64,000 bases of DNA from Sediminicoccus rosea (GTDB lineage Bacteria > Pseudomonadota > Alphaproteobacteria > Acetobacterales > Acetobacteraceae), in contig NZ_CP137852.1 in NCBI RefSeq assembly GCF_033547095.1, positions 2,163,501-2,227,500 of the forward strand, in the 5' to 3' direction. Positions 18,407 through 26,415 of the stretch are shown piece after piece (within the stretch, counting starts at the first letter, position 1; each line of letters opens with the position of its first letter). Made by a program: the position numbers and the translations under genes. The notes under the pieces are model-generated. The model had not been told where the DNA came from. It worked only from the letters and a program-made list of their open reading frames with translations, and did not search any database.

Positions 18407-19998
18407 GCGGCAGCCTCGAAGCCTTCGCGGAGCTGTTGGAACGCCTGCTCTTCACGCCGGGCCGCAATGGCAAGCTCGCCTTGCTGCGGCAATGGTTCGC
18501 GGGGCAGCCTGATCCCGATCGCGGCATCGGCCTCGCCGCGCTGGCGGGCGAACTCAGCCTGCGCACCGCCAAGCCCGCGCTGCTGCGCGAGCTGATCGCG
18601 GAACGCACGGACCCGACGCTCTTCGCCCTCAGCTACGATTATGTGGGCGATCTGGCCGAGACCATCGCCCTGCTCTGGCCCGAGGGCGACCGCCGCAATG
18701 CGCCGCCACCGGGCCTGGCCGAGGTGATCCGGACGCTGGAGACGGCGCCGAAGGCCGCGCTGCCGGGCATCATCGCCGCCTGGCTGGACGCGCTGGAATC
18801 GGGCGCGCGGCTCGCGCTCATCAAGCTCATCACCGGCGGGCTGCGCGTCGGCGCCTCGGCCCGGCTGGCCAAGGCCGCGCTGGCGGAATGGGCGCAAGCC
18901 GAGCTCGGCGAAATCGAGGAGGTCTGGCACGGGGTGTCCCCGCCCTACCTCCCGCTCTTCGCCTGGCTGGAAGGGAAGGGCCCGCGTCCTGATCCGAACG
19001 GCGCGCCGGTCTTCCGCCCCCTCATGCTGGCCCACCCGCTGGAGGAGGCGGATTTCGCCAGGCTGCACGCGCCCGACTGGCGCGCGGAGTGGAAATGGGA
19101 CGGCATCCGCGTGCAGCTCACGGCCGGGCCCGGCGGCGCGCGGCTCTGGTCCCGCTCGGGCGAGGACATCTCGGGCAGCTTCCCGGAGATCATCGCGGCG
19201 ATGCAGTTCCATGGCGTGGCCGATGGCGAATTGCTCGTGATGCGGGAAGGGGAGGTGGCGCCCTTCGGCGACCTGCAGCAGCGCCTCAACCGCAAGAGCG
19301 TGACGGCCAGGATGCTGCGCGACCACCCCGCCCATGTGCGTCTCTATGACCTGCTCTTCGACGGCGAGGCGGATCTGCGCGCGCTGCCCTTCGATGAACG
19401 CCGCGCGCGCCTCGAAGCCTGGTATGCGCGCGAGGCGCCGGCCCGCATGGACCTCTCGCCCCTGATCGCCTTCGCCACCATGGAGGAACTGGCCGACATC
19501 CGCGCCGGCACGCGCGCCGCCTCCATCGAGGGGCTGATGCTCAAGCGCGGCGACAGCGTCTATTCGCCCGGCCGCGTGAAGGGGCCCTGGTGGAAATGGA
19601 AGCGTGACCCGCTGAACGTGGATGCGGTGCTGATGTATGCCCAGCGCGGCCACGGCAAGCGCAGCAGCTTCTATTCCGACTATACCTTCGGGCTCTGGCG
19701 CGGCCCAAAGGGGGAAGAGGAGCTCGTGCCCATCGGCAAGGCCTATTCCGGCTATACCGATGCCGAGCTCGCCTTCCTCGACAAATGGATTCGCGACCAC
19801 ACCACCGCCCGCTTCGGCCCGGTGCGGGAGGTGGAGAAGGCCCTGGTGCTGGAGGTGGAGTTCGACGCGGCCCAATATTCGCCGCGCCACAAGTCGGGCG
19901 TCGCGCTGCGCTTCCCGCGCATCGCCCGCATCCGCCGCGACAAGCCCGCGGAGGAGGCCGACCGGCTGGAGACGCTGGAGGCGCTGATCAAGCGGTGA
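18403..19998 (+). CDS. ATP-dependent DNA ligase (ligase-associated damage response)
   Basis: A 531-residue ligase. An N-terminal helical DNA-binding domain (1-210) precedes the nucleotidyltransferase core with adenylated Lys231 in EWKWDGIRV, RSGEDIS, the DGELLV-type motif III (GVADGELLVM), a EGLMLKRGDS motif IV, and WWKWKRDP (motif V), followed by an OB fold ending RRDKPAEEADRLE. Length and order match the bacterial ATP-dependent ligases of the LADD cluster, which are separate from the essential NAD ligase. It follows the exonuclease with a four-base overlap. Confidence 0.93.
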   Translation: MSGSLEAFAELLERLLFTPGRNGKLALLRQWFAGQPDPDRGIGLAALAGELSLRTAKPALLRELIAERTDPTLFALSYDYVGDLAETIALLWPEGDRRNAPPPGLAEVIRTLETAPKAALPGIIAAWLDALESGARLALIKLITGGLRVGASARLAKAALAEWAQAELGEIEEVWHGVSPPYLPLFAWLEGKGPRPDPNGAPVFRPLMLAHPLEEADFARLHAPDWRAEWKWDGIRVQLTAGPGGARLWSRSGEDISGSFPEIIAAMQFHGVADGELLVMREGEVAPFGDLQQRLNRKSVTARMLRDHPAHVRLYDLLFDGEADLRALPFDERRARLEAWYAREAPARMDLSPLIAFATMEELADIRAGTRAASIEGLMLKRGDSVYSPGRVKGPWWKWKRDPLNVDAVLMYAQRGHGKRSSFYSDYTFGLWRGPKGEEELVPIGKAYSGYTDAELAFLDKWIRDHTTARFGPVREVEKALVLEVEFDAAQYSPRHKSGVALRFPRIARIRRDKPAEEADRLETLEALIKR

Positions 19999-20000
19999 AG

Positions 20001-20056
20001 ACCGGGCGTTGAAAACCGGGCGTTGAAAACCGGATGCTGAAAACTGGGCGTTGAAT
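20001..20056. repeat. Four 14-bp tandem repeats after the ligase gene
   Basis: Four head-to-tail units of accgggcgttgaaa begin two bases after the ligase stop codon: units 1 and 2 are identical (20001-20014, 20015-20028), unit 3 has three changes (20029-20042) and unit 4 two (20043-20056). The unit length is not a multiple of three and each contains TGA in one frame. The block lies 51 bases before the ridA-like ATG. Confidence 0.9.
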
Positions 20057-20107
20057 CCGCGGCGTGGATGTCCCTAGGCTTCTCCTCCCGCCACGGAGAG
20101 CCCCCCC

Positions 20108-20542
20108 ATGATGATCCGCGCCGCCCTTCTGCTGCTCGCCCTCGCCACGCCCGCGCTGGCGCAGCCGCAGGTGATCTCGACGCCCGGTTCGCCTGCCGCC
20201 ATCGGCCCCTACAGCCAGGCGTTGCGTGTGGGCAACACGCTCTACCTCGCGGGCCAGATCGCGCTTGATCCCGTCACCAACCAGATGATCGCCGACCGCA
20301 GCATCGAGGCCGAGACGCGCCGCGTGCTGGACAACCTCAAGGCCGTGGTGGAGGCGGCCGGCTTCCGCATGAGCGACATCGTCAGCACCACCGTCTTCAT
20401 GGCGGATCTCAACGAGTTCGCCCGGATGAACGCGGTCTACGCGACCTATTTCCCGACCAGCCCGCCGGCGCGCGCGACGGTGCAGGCCGCCCGCCTGCCG
20501 CGCGATGCGAAGGTGGAGATCGTCGGCATCGCCGCCCGGTGA
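20108..20542 (+). CDS. RidA/YjgF family protein with signal peptide
   Basis: A 144-residue RidA-like protein carrying an N-terminal signal peptide (residues 1-19, cleaved after ALA). RidA enzymes deaminate reactive enamine/imine intermediates, normally in the cytosol. The family core is present: PAAIGPYSQA, LYLAGQIALDP, NLKAVVEAAGF, RATVQAARLPRDAKVEI with the catalytic Arg in PPARATVQ. Export would place this copy in the periplasm, which is atypical. ATG20108 or the adjacent ATG20111 follow GGAGAG. It starts after the 14-bp repeat block and precedes an HpcH/HpaI aldolase by 62 bases. Confidence 0.9.
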   Translation: MMIRAALLLLALATPALAQPQVISTPGSPAAIGPYSQALRVGNTLYLAGQIALDPVTNQMIADRSIEAETRRVLDNLKAVVEAAGFRMSDIVSTTVFMADLNEFARMNAVYATYFPTSPPARATVQAARLPRDAKVEIVGIAAR

Positions 20543-20604
20543 GGCCTGGTTGACCCCCCGCGCCCCGCGTGATGCGCTGGGCGCAAAGCAGAGGGAGGTC
20601 ATCC

Positions 20605-21393
20605 ATGCCCATCATCCAGAACATCGCCAAGCAGCGCCTGGCCGAAGGCGGGCTCGCCATCGGCTTCGGCGTGCACCACCTGCGCGGCTCCGCCGTGGGC
20701 GCGCTGGGCGCCGCCACCGGCTTCGACTGGCTCTTCATCGACATGGAGCATGGCGCGATGAGCGTGGACGACGCCGCGCAGATCTCCATGGCGGCCCTGG
20801 GCCAGGGCTGCACGCCGATCGTGCGCTGCTGCAAGGACGCGCTCTTCGAGGGCACCCGCTGCCTGGACAATGGCGCCATGGGCGTCGTCGTCCCCCATGT
20901 GGACACGGTGGCCGAGGCGAAGCAGGTGGTGGAGGCCTTCCGCTTCCCGCCGCTGGGCATGCGAAGCTGGGGCGGCCCGCCCATCCTGTACGGCTTCCAG
21001 GCGCCCGATGCCGCGACGGCGCAGCGCGAGAGCAACGAGCAGGTGCTGATCGCCTGCATGGTCGAGACGGAGGAAAGCGTCGCCAATGCCGACGCCATCG
21101 CGGCGATCCCCGGCGTGGATGTGCTGATGTTCGGCACGAGCGACCTGACGGCGACCATGGGCATCCCGGGGCAGATCGGCCATCCGCGCGTGCGCGCGGC
21201 TTACGCGAGCGTCGCCGCCGCCTGCGCGCGCCACGGCAAGGTGCTGGGGATGGGCGGCGTCTATGACGAGGTGGTCGCACGCGACTATGTGGCGCTTGGC
21301 GCGCGCTTCATCCTGGGCGGCTCGGACCATGCCTTCGTGATGGCGGGCGCGGGCCAGCGCGCGAAATTCCTGCGCGGCCTCGCCGCAGGTTGA
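20605..21393 (+). CDS. HpcH/HpaI-type aldolase/citrate lyase family protein
   Basis: A 262-residue class II pyruvate-dependent aldolase-like protein. Family motifs: FDWLFIDMEHGAMS (about 40-53), the metal-ligand region around CMVETEESVANADAIAAIPGVD, GTSDLTATMG, and the closing GARFILGGSDHAFV. Enzymes of this family split 4-hydroxy-2-oxo acids or related compounds; the substrate is not evident. A strong GAGGGAGG Shine-Dalgarno precedes ATG20605. It is probably transcribed alone or with the ridA-like gene. The iron block downstream has its own regulatory region. Confidence 0.88.
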   Translation: MPIIQNIAKQRLAEGGLAIGFGVHHLRGSAVGALGAATGFDWLFIDMEHGAMSVDDAAQISMAALGQGCTPIVRCCKDALFEGTRCLDNGAMGVVVPHVDTVAEAKQVVEAFRFPPLGMRSWGGPPILYGFQAPDAATAQRESNEQVLIACMVETEESVANADAIAAIPGVDVLMFGTSDLTATMGIPGQIGHPRVRAAYASVAAACARHGKVLGMGGVYDEVVARDYVALGARFILGGSDHAFVMAGAGQRAKFLRGLAAG

Positions 21394-21440
21394 TCCTGAT
21401 CAAGGTGGGGGGAGGGGGCTGCGGCGCATCATGGCTGCAG

Positions 21441-21480
21441 TTGCGAAACATTCGCAAATAGACTTGCGAGTGGTTCGCAG
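21441..21480. promoter_or_regulatory. Two Fur-like dyads upstream of the iron-binding protein gene
   Basis: TTGCGAA-ACA-TTCGCAA (21441-21457) is a perfect 7-3-7 inverted repeat, and TTGCGAG-TGG-TTCGCAG (21464-21480) repeats the same geometry with two imperfect ends; centres are 23 bp apart. A third TTGCGA half site begins at 21481. The motif resembles Fur-type operators in form. Its placement 43-82 bp before an Fe3+-binding protein start, and a matching 17-mer before the iron permease (30828), support iron regulation. Confidence 0.7.
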
Positions 21481-21522
21481 TTGCGATAACCAGCGCTCAG
21501 ACACCTCCTCACAGGGAACGCC

Positions 21523-22554
21523 ATGCACCGCCGCAGCCTGCTCGCCGCCACCACCGCCTCCCTCGCCGCTCTTGGGGCCCCCGCCGTGCTGCGGGCGCAG
21601 GAGCGCGTGCTCAGCCTCTATTCCTCGCGCCACTACGACACGGATCGTGAGCTCTATGACGGCTTCACCCGGCAGAGCGGCATCCGCATCCGGCTGATCG
21701 AGGCCAATGCCGACCAGCTGCTGGAGCGCATCCGCTCCGAGGGCGCGAACAGCCCGGCCGATGTCCTCATCACCGTGGATGCCGGGCGCCTCGCGCGTGC
21801 GCAGGAAGCGGGCGTGCTGCAGCGGACGGCATCCACTGTCCTCCAGTCCCGCATCCCGGCCCATCTGCGTGACCCGGAGGGCCATTGGTTCGGCTTCTCC
21901 ATGCGGGCGCGCGTGGTGATGTACGACAAGACCATCGGCCTGCCCGCCGGCCTCGCGCGCTACGAGGACCTCGCCAAGCCGGAATATCGCGGCATGGTCG
22001 TCACCCGCTCCTCCGGGAACATCTATTCCATCGGCTGGACGGCGAGCATGCTGGCCGCCAATGGCGCGGAGGCGACCGAGGCCTGGGCGCGCGGCATCGC
22101 CGCCAACCTCGCGCGCCCGCCCTCGGGCGGCGACACCGACCAGATCCGCGCCGTCGCGGCCGGGCAGGGGCGGCTGGCCATCTCCAATACCTACTATCTC
22201 GGCAATCTCGCGCGCTCGCAGCGCGCCGAGGATCGCGCGGTGGCCGAGAAGATGGCCGTGCTCTTCCCGAACCAGGGCGACCGCGGCACCCATGTGAACA
22301 TCTCGGGCGCGGGTGTCGTCCGCACCGCGCCGAACCGCGAGGCGGCGGTGGCCTTCCTGGAATATCTGAGCGGCCAGGCGGCGCAGACCATCTTCGCCGA
22401 CGGCAACAGCGAATATCCCGTGGTGGCCGACGCACAGCCCAGCGCCTTCCTGCGCGGCCTCGGCGCCTTCAAGCAGGACCAGCTGAACGCCGCGCGGATC
22501 GGCGCGCTCTCGCCCGAGGCGTTGCGGATCATGCAGCGCGCGGGCTGGCGCTGA
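21523..22554 (+). CDS. Fe(3+) ABC transporter periplasmic binding protein (FbpA/FutA type)
   Basis: A 343-residue exported ferric-binding protein. A signal peptide with RR (MHRRSLLAATTASLAALG) ends at RAQ. The mature part has the family opening LSLYSSRHYDTDRELYDGF, then NADQLLERIRSEG, PADVLITVDAGRL and the iron-ligand region with tandem tyrosines ISNTYYLGNLAR. It hands Fe3+ to an FbpB-type permease; a matching permease is 7 kb away at 29163 on the opposite strand, while no ATPase is in the window. Its stop overlaps the ATG of the Bfd gene by one base. Two Fur-like dyads lie upstream. Confidence 0.92.
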   Translation: MHRRSLLAATTASLAALGAPAVLRAQERVLSLYSSRHYDTDRELYDGFTRQSGIRIRLIEANADQLLERIRSEGANSPADVLITVDAGRLARAQEAGVLQRTASTVLQSRIPAHLRDPEGHWFGFSMRARVVMYDKTIGLPAGLARYEDLAKPEYRGMVVTRSSGNIYSIGWTASMLAANGAEATEAWARGIAANLARPPSGGDTDQIRAVAAGQGRLAISNTYYLGNLARSQRAEDRAVAEKMAVLFPNQGDRGTHVNISGAGVVRTAPNREAAVAFLEYLSGQAAQTIFADGNSEYPVVADAQPSAFLRGLGAFKQDQLNAARIGALSPEALRIMQRAGWR

Positions 22555-22724
22555 TGGTCATCTGTCTCTGCAACGGAATGAGCGATGGCGACGTGCGCGC
22601 CGCCATCGCGCAAGGCGCCTCGCGTCCCGCGGAGGTCTACGCCTGCTGCGGCGGGCGGGCGCAATGTGGTTGCTGCGCCCCGAGCGTTGTGCAAATTTTG
22701 CGTGAAACGCCCGCAAAGGCGTAG
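22554..22724 (+). CDS. Bacterioferritin-associated ferredoxin (Bfd-like)
   Basis: A 56-residue [2Fe-2S] protein. The four-cysteine pattern is CLCNG near the N-terminus (Cys4, Cys6) plus a C-terminal cluster CCGGRAQCGCC containing the CxxC pair. Bfd reduces the bacterioferritin core to release Fe2+. It overlaps the iron-binding protein gene by one base (TGATG) and is 21 bases before bfr, so uptake, release and storage proteins are co-transcribed. It is shorter than E. coli Bfd (64 residues) but has the complete Fe-S motif. Confidence 0.88.
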   Translation: MVICLCNGMSDGDVRAAIAQGASRPAEVYACCGGRAQCGCCAPSVVQILRETPAKA

Positions 22725-22745
22725 CGCGACAAGGAGACACTTCGC

Positions 22746-23237
22746 ATGCCCAAGGGCGACCCCCGGGTCATCGAGCATCTGAACATCCAGCTCACCAACG
22801 AGCTGACGGCCATCAACCAGTATTTCCTGCATGCGCGCATGCTGGACGACTGGGGCGTGACCAAGCTCGCCAAGCACGAATACGCCGAGAGCATCGAGGA
22901 GATGAAGCACGCGGATGACCTCATCAAGCGCATCCTCTACCTCGGCGGCCTGCCCAATGTGCAGCGGCTGAACCCCATCCTCATCGGGCAGAACGTGAAG
23001 GAGGTCCTGGAATGCGACCTCAAGCTCGAGGTGAAGGCCCTGGCCGACCTGCGTGAGGGCATCGCCCATTGCGAGGGCGTGCGCGACTATGTCAGCCGGG
23101 ACCTTCTGAAGGCCATCCTCGCCAATGAGGAGGAGCACGAGGATTTCCTCGAGACGCAGTTCGACATGATCCGCCAGATGGGGATCGAGAACTACATCCA
23201 GCTCAACAGCGCGGCGGCCCCCGAGCAGCACGGCTGA
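22746..23237 (+). CDS. bfr: Bacterioferritin
   Basis: A 163-residue haem-containing ferritin forming a 24-mer iron store. Ferroxidase ligands fit the family: Glu19 in QLTNELTAINQYF, Glu52 and His55 in EEMKHADD, with Met53 as the haem ligand, and a later DLREGIAHCEGVRDYVSRD and EEEHEDFLETQ. AAGGAG precedes the ATG. It is the third gene of the Fe-binding protein-Bfd-Bfr block. The product is one or two residues longer at the front than E. coli Bfr because of MPKGDP. Confidence 0.96.
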   Translation: MPKGDPRVIEHLNIQLTNELTAINQYFLHARMLDDWGVTKLAKHEYAESIEEMKHADDLIKRILYLGGLPNVQRLNPILIGQNVKEVLECDLKLEVKALADLREGIAHCEGVRDYVSRDLLKAILANEEEHEDFLETQFDMIRQMGIENYIQLNSAAAPEQHG

Positions 23238-23254
23238 GGCCTCCCACGCGCAAA

Positions 23255-23271
23255 ATGTTGCGCTGCAACAT
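23255..23271. promoter_or_regulatory. 17-bp perfect palindrome upstream of the DUF3141 operon
   Basis: ATGTTGC-GCT-GCAACAT is a perfect 7-3-7 inverted repeat 56 bp before the DUF3141 ATG. Its TTGC/GCAA half sites are like the TGC-rich sites bound by PhaR-type regulators of polyhydroxyalkanoate genes, which would suit the PHA-synthase-like fold of the first gene. Regulator identity is a guess; the dyad itself is certain. Confidence 0.6.
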
Positions 23272-23327
23272 GAAATGCGCGAAACTCCTCGCCGGCGCTC
23301 CTCAGGGCGCCGAGCGAGGAACCAGCC

Positions 23328-25628
23328 ATGCCGGATCACCTTCCCCCGCGTCCTGACGCGCCGCCCATCTTCTGGCCCTTCGGCGCGGTGCAGGACTACT
23401 GGCTGGATGCGGCGCAGCGCGCCATCCTGACCCTCGACGCGCTGCGCCAGCGCGGCGACAACCAGATCACCCGCAGCCAGGCCACGGCGCCGCATGTGCT
23501 CACCTTCGAGGTGGAAGTGCTGGTGGATGGCCGCCAGCTTGCCCGCCCGGTGAATTACGGCCTGGTGCGCATCATCCCGCCCGCGGGCCAGCGGGTGGAC
23601 CCGGCGAAGCGCCCCTTCATCGTCTTCGATCCGCGCGCCGGCCATGGCCCGGGCATCGGCGGCATGAAGCAGGACAGCGAGATCGGCGTGGCGCTCGCCG
23701 CCGGCCATCCCTGCTATTTCGTGGGCTTCCTGCCCGAGCCCGTGCCCGGCCAGACCATCGAGGATGTCTGCGCGGCGGAGGCGCATTTCGTCGAGACCGT
23801 CATCGCCCGCCACCCGGAGGCGGAGAGCAGGCCCTGCCTCATCGGCAATTGCCAGGCGGGCTGGCAGATCATGATGATGGCGAGCCTCAATCCGGAGCTG
23901 CCGGGCCCCATCCTGCTGGCCGGCGCGCCGCTCTCCTACTGGGCGGGCGTGCGCGGCAAGAACCCGATGCGCTATTCGGGCGGCCTCTATGGCGGCAGCT
24001 GGCTGACGGCGATGAGCGGCGATCTCGGCCATGGCGTCTTCGACGGCGCCAGCCTCATCGCCAACTTCGAATCGCTGAACCCGGCGAACACCTACTGGAA
24101 GAAGCTCTACAACCTCTATTCCAAGGTGGACACGGAGGCGCCGCGCTTCCTCGATTTCGAAAGCTGGTGGGGCAATCCCGTCACGCTGAACGCCGAGGAG
24201 ATGCAGTTCATCGTGGATGAGCTGTTCATCGGCAACAAGCTCTCCGCCGGCGCCATCGCCACGCGCGACGGCCGCCGGATGGATCTTCGCAATATCGGCG
24301 GGCCCATCATCGTCTTCTGTTCCTGGGGCGATGACATCACGCCGCCGCAGCAGGCGCTGGGCTGGCTGACCGACCTCTACGACACCGATGAGGAGATGCG
24401 GGCCGCGGGGCAGGCGGTGGTCTACACCGTGCACCAGACCATCGGGCATCTGGGCATCTTCGTCTCCGGCCAGGTTGCGAGCCGCGAGCATGGCCGCTTC
24501 ACCAACTGCATGGACATGATCGAGATGCTGCCGCCCGGCCTCTACGAGGCGGTCATCACCGAGGTGGACGAGGACACGGCGAACCCCGAGCTGGTGCAGG
24601 GCAAATATCTCTTCCGCATCGAGGGCCGCAGCCTGGACGACCTGCGCGCGCTGGGCGGCAATGACGCGGCCGACCAGCGCCGCTTCGAGACGGTGGCGCG
24701 CGTCTCCGAGATCAATCGCGGCCTCTACGCGCAGTTCATGGCGCCCCTGCTGCGCCTGATGAGCACGCCGCAATCGGCGGAATTCCTGCGCCGCACGCAT
24801 CCGCACCGGATGCGCTTCGAGATGTTCTCCAGCCGCAACCCGGCGCTGGCCGCCATTCCCGCCCTGGCCGAGGCGGTGCGCCAGGACCGCCGGCCGGTGG
24901 AGCCCGGCAACCCGCTTCTCGCGATGGAGCGGCAATTCTCCGAGGCGGTGGCGCAAGGCCTCGATGCCTATCGCGACGCGCGGGATGCGATGCGCGAGGC
25001 GGTCTTCCTCGCCACCTATGGGTCGCCCGTGCTGCAGGCCATGGTCGGCCTGGGTGCCGAGCCCGTCGGCGCCGGCCGCCGCGTGGCGCGGGACCTGGTG
25101 CGCGAGGCGGCCTATGAGCGCGCTGCTGCCGCCCTCTCGCACCGCATGGCGGAGGGCGGCCTGCCCGAGGCCATGCTGCGCGCGCTGATCCATGTGCTGC
25201 GCGCCGAGCGCGGCTTCGACGAGCGCGCGGCCCACGTCATCGAGGCGCTGCGCCAGGCGCAGCCCGCCGAGAAGCGCCTGACCCTGCCGCAGTTCCGCGA
25301 CCTGGTGCGCGACCAGTCGCAGCTTCTCCGCATGGACGAGGCGCGTGCGCTCGCCACCTTGCCCGGCCTGCTGCCGGAGGATGCAGGGGTGCGGGCCCAG
25401 GCCTTCGCCGCGCTGCGGAGCATCGTGCTGGCGCAGGGTGGGCTCTCGCCGGAAGGCCAGGCGCGGCTGGATGCGCTGGCCGAGGCCTTCGGCGCGGTCA
25501 CGCCCGCGCTCGAGGCGCCCGCCATGGAGGCATCGGCGCCGAAGCTCGCTGCGCCACCCGCGCGCAAGGCGCCCGTCCGCAAGGCGCCCCTCAAGGCACC
25601 TGCCCGGCGCCCGCGGGGGCGCGGCTGA
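23328..25628 (+). CDS. DUF3141 protein, PhaC-like alpha/beta hydrolase with basic tail
   Basis: A 766-residue protein of the DUF3141 family. The N-terminal two thirds resemble the PHA synthase alpha/beta hydrolase fold with an apparent Cys-Asp-His triad: Cys175 in IGNCQAGW (nucleophile elbow), Asp335/336 in SWGDDITPP, and His374 in TIGHLGIF. A helical C-terminal domain follows (about 560-700), then an Ala/Pro/Lys/Arg tail (KAPVRKAPLKAPARRPRGRG) like those of nucleoid- or granule-binding proteins. It is the first gene of a tight operon with fabI, a phosphotransacylase and acetate kinase. No catalysed reaction is established; an acyl-CoA/acyl-phosphate role is inferred. Confidence 0.88.
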   Translation: MPDHLPPRPDAPPIFWPFGAVQDYWLDAAQRAILTLDALRQRGDNQITRSQATAPHVLTFEVEVLVDGRQLARPVNYGLVRIIPPAGQRVDPAKRPFIVFDPRAGHGPGIGGMKQDSEIGVALAAGHPCYFVGFLPEPVPGQTIEDVCAAEAHFVETVIARHPEAESRPCLIGNCQAGWQIMMMASLNPELPGPILLAGAPLSYWAGVRGKNPMRYSGGLYGGSWLTAMSGDLGHGVFDGASLIANFESLNPANTYWKKLYNLYSKVDTEAPRFLDFESWWGNPVTLNAEEMQFIVDELFIGNKLSAGAIATRDGRRMDLRNIGGPIIVFCSWGDDITPPQQALGWLTDLYDTDEEMRAAGQAVVYTVHQTIGHLGIFVSGQVASREHGRFTNCMDMIEMLPPGLYEAVITEVDEDTANPELVQGKYLFRIEGRSLDDLRALGGNDAADQRRFETVARVSEINRGLYAQFMAPLLRLMSTPQSAEFLRRTHPHRMRFEMFSSRNPALAAIPALAEAVRQDRRPVEPGNPLLAMERQFSEAVAQGLDAYRDARDAMREAVFLATYGSPVLQAMVGLGAEPVGAGRRVARDLVREAAYERAAAALSHRMAEGGLPEAMLRALIHVLRAERGFDERAAHVIEALRQAQPAEKRLTLPQFRDLVRDQSQLLRMDEARALATLPGLLPEDAGVRAQAFAALRSIVLAQGGLSPEGQARLDALAEAFGAVTPALEAPAMEASAPKLAAPPARKAPVRKAPLKAPARRPRGRG

Positions 25629-26407
25629 TGCAGCCCCCTCCGAGCCCTGTCCTCGCCGGCAGAAAGGCGCTCGTCGTGGGCGTCGCGAATGAGCACTCCA
25701 TCGCCTATGGCTGTGCCAAGGCCTTTCGCGAACTCGGCGCCGACCTCGCCATCACCTATCTGAACGAGAAGGCGCGCCCGCATGTGGCGCCACATGCCGA
25801 GGCGCTCGGGGCCGAGATCCTGGCGCCGCTCGACGTCTCCATCCCCGGCCAGCTGGAGGCGGTGTTCGAGGAGATCACCCGCCGCTGGGGCCGGCTCGAC
25901 ATCCTCGTGCATTCCATCGCCTTCGCGCCGAAGGAGGATCTGCAGGGCGGCCTGCTGAACTGCTCGGCCGAGGGCTTCGCCAAGGCCATGGACGTCTCCT
26001 GCCATTCCTTCGTTCGCATGGCGAAGCTGGCCGCTCCGCTGATGACCGAGGGCGGCGCCATGTTCGCGATGAGCTATTACGGCGCCGCGCGCGTCGTGCC
26101 GAACTACAACGTGATGGGCCCGGTGAAGGCGGCGCTGGAGGCCTCGTGCCGCTATCTCGCGCATGAGCTGGGGCCGCAGGGCATCCGCGTGCACGCCATC
26201 TCGCCCGGGCCGCTCAAGACGCGCGCCGCCTCGGGCCTCAAGGATTTCGAGCTGCTGCTGGCGGAAGCGGCCGAGCGCGCCCCGCTCGGCGAGCTCGCCG
26301 ACATCATGGATGTGGGCTTCGCCTGCGCCTATCTCGCCACCCCCTATGCGCGCCGCGTCACGGGGGGCACCATCTACGTGGATGGCGGCGCCAACATCGT
26401 CGCCTGA
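25628..26407 (+). CDS. fabI: Enoyl-[acyl-carrier-protein] reductase (NADH), FabI type
   Basis: A 259-residue SDR-superfamily enoyl reductase. GVANEHSIAYGCA (residues 18-30) is the FabI-specific cofactor motif, VHSIAFAPKEDL follows, and the catalytic Tyr160-x6-Lys167 pair is present (YNVMGPVKAALE), with a second Tyr at 150/151. The C-terminus TGGTIYVDGGANI is typical. Its ATG overlaps the DUF3141 stop (TGATG). Alphaproteobacteria often carry more than one FabI; this operon copy next to pta-ackA is probably the specialised one rather than the main fatty-acid synthesis enzyme. Confidence 0.92.
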   Translation: MQPPPSPVLAGRKALVVGVANEHSIAYGCAKAFRELGADLAITYLNEKARPHVAPHAEALGAEILAPLDVSIPGQLEAVFEEITRRWGRLDILVHSIAFAPKEDLQGGLLNCSAEGFAKAMDVSCHSFVRMAKLAAPLMTEGGAMFAMSYYGAARVVPNYNVMGPVKAALEASCRYLAHELGPQGIRVHAISPGPLKTRAASGLKDFELLLAEAAERAPLGELADIMDVGFACAYLATPYARRVTGGTIYVDGGANIVA

Positions 26408-26415
26408 GACAACGC

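Noticed and set aside
20001-20056. CRISPR array
   Set aside because: Units are only 14 bp, head to tail without spacers, and no cas genes are in the window.
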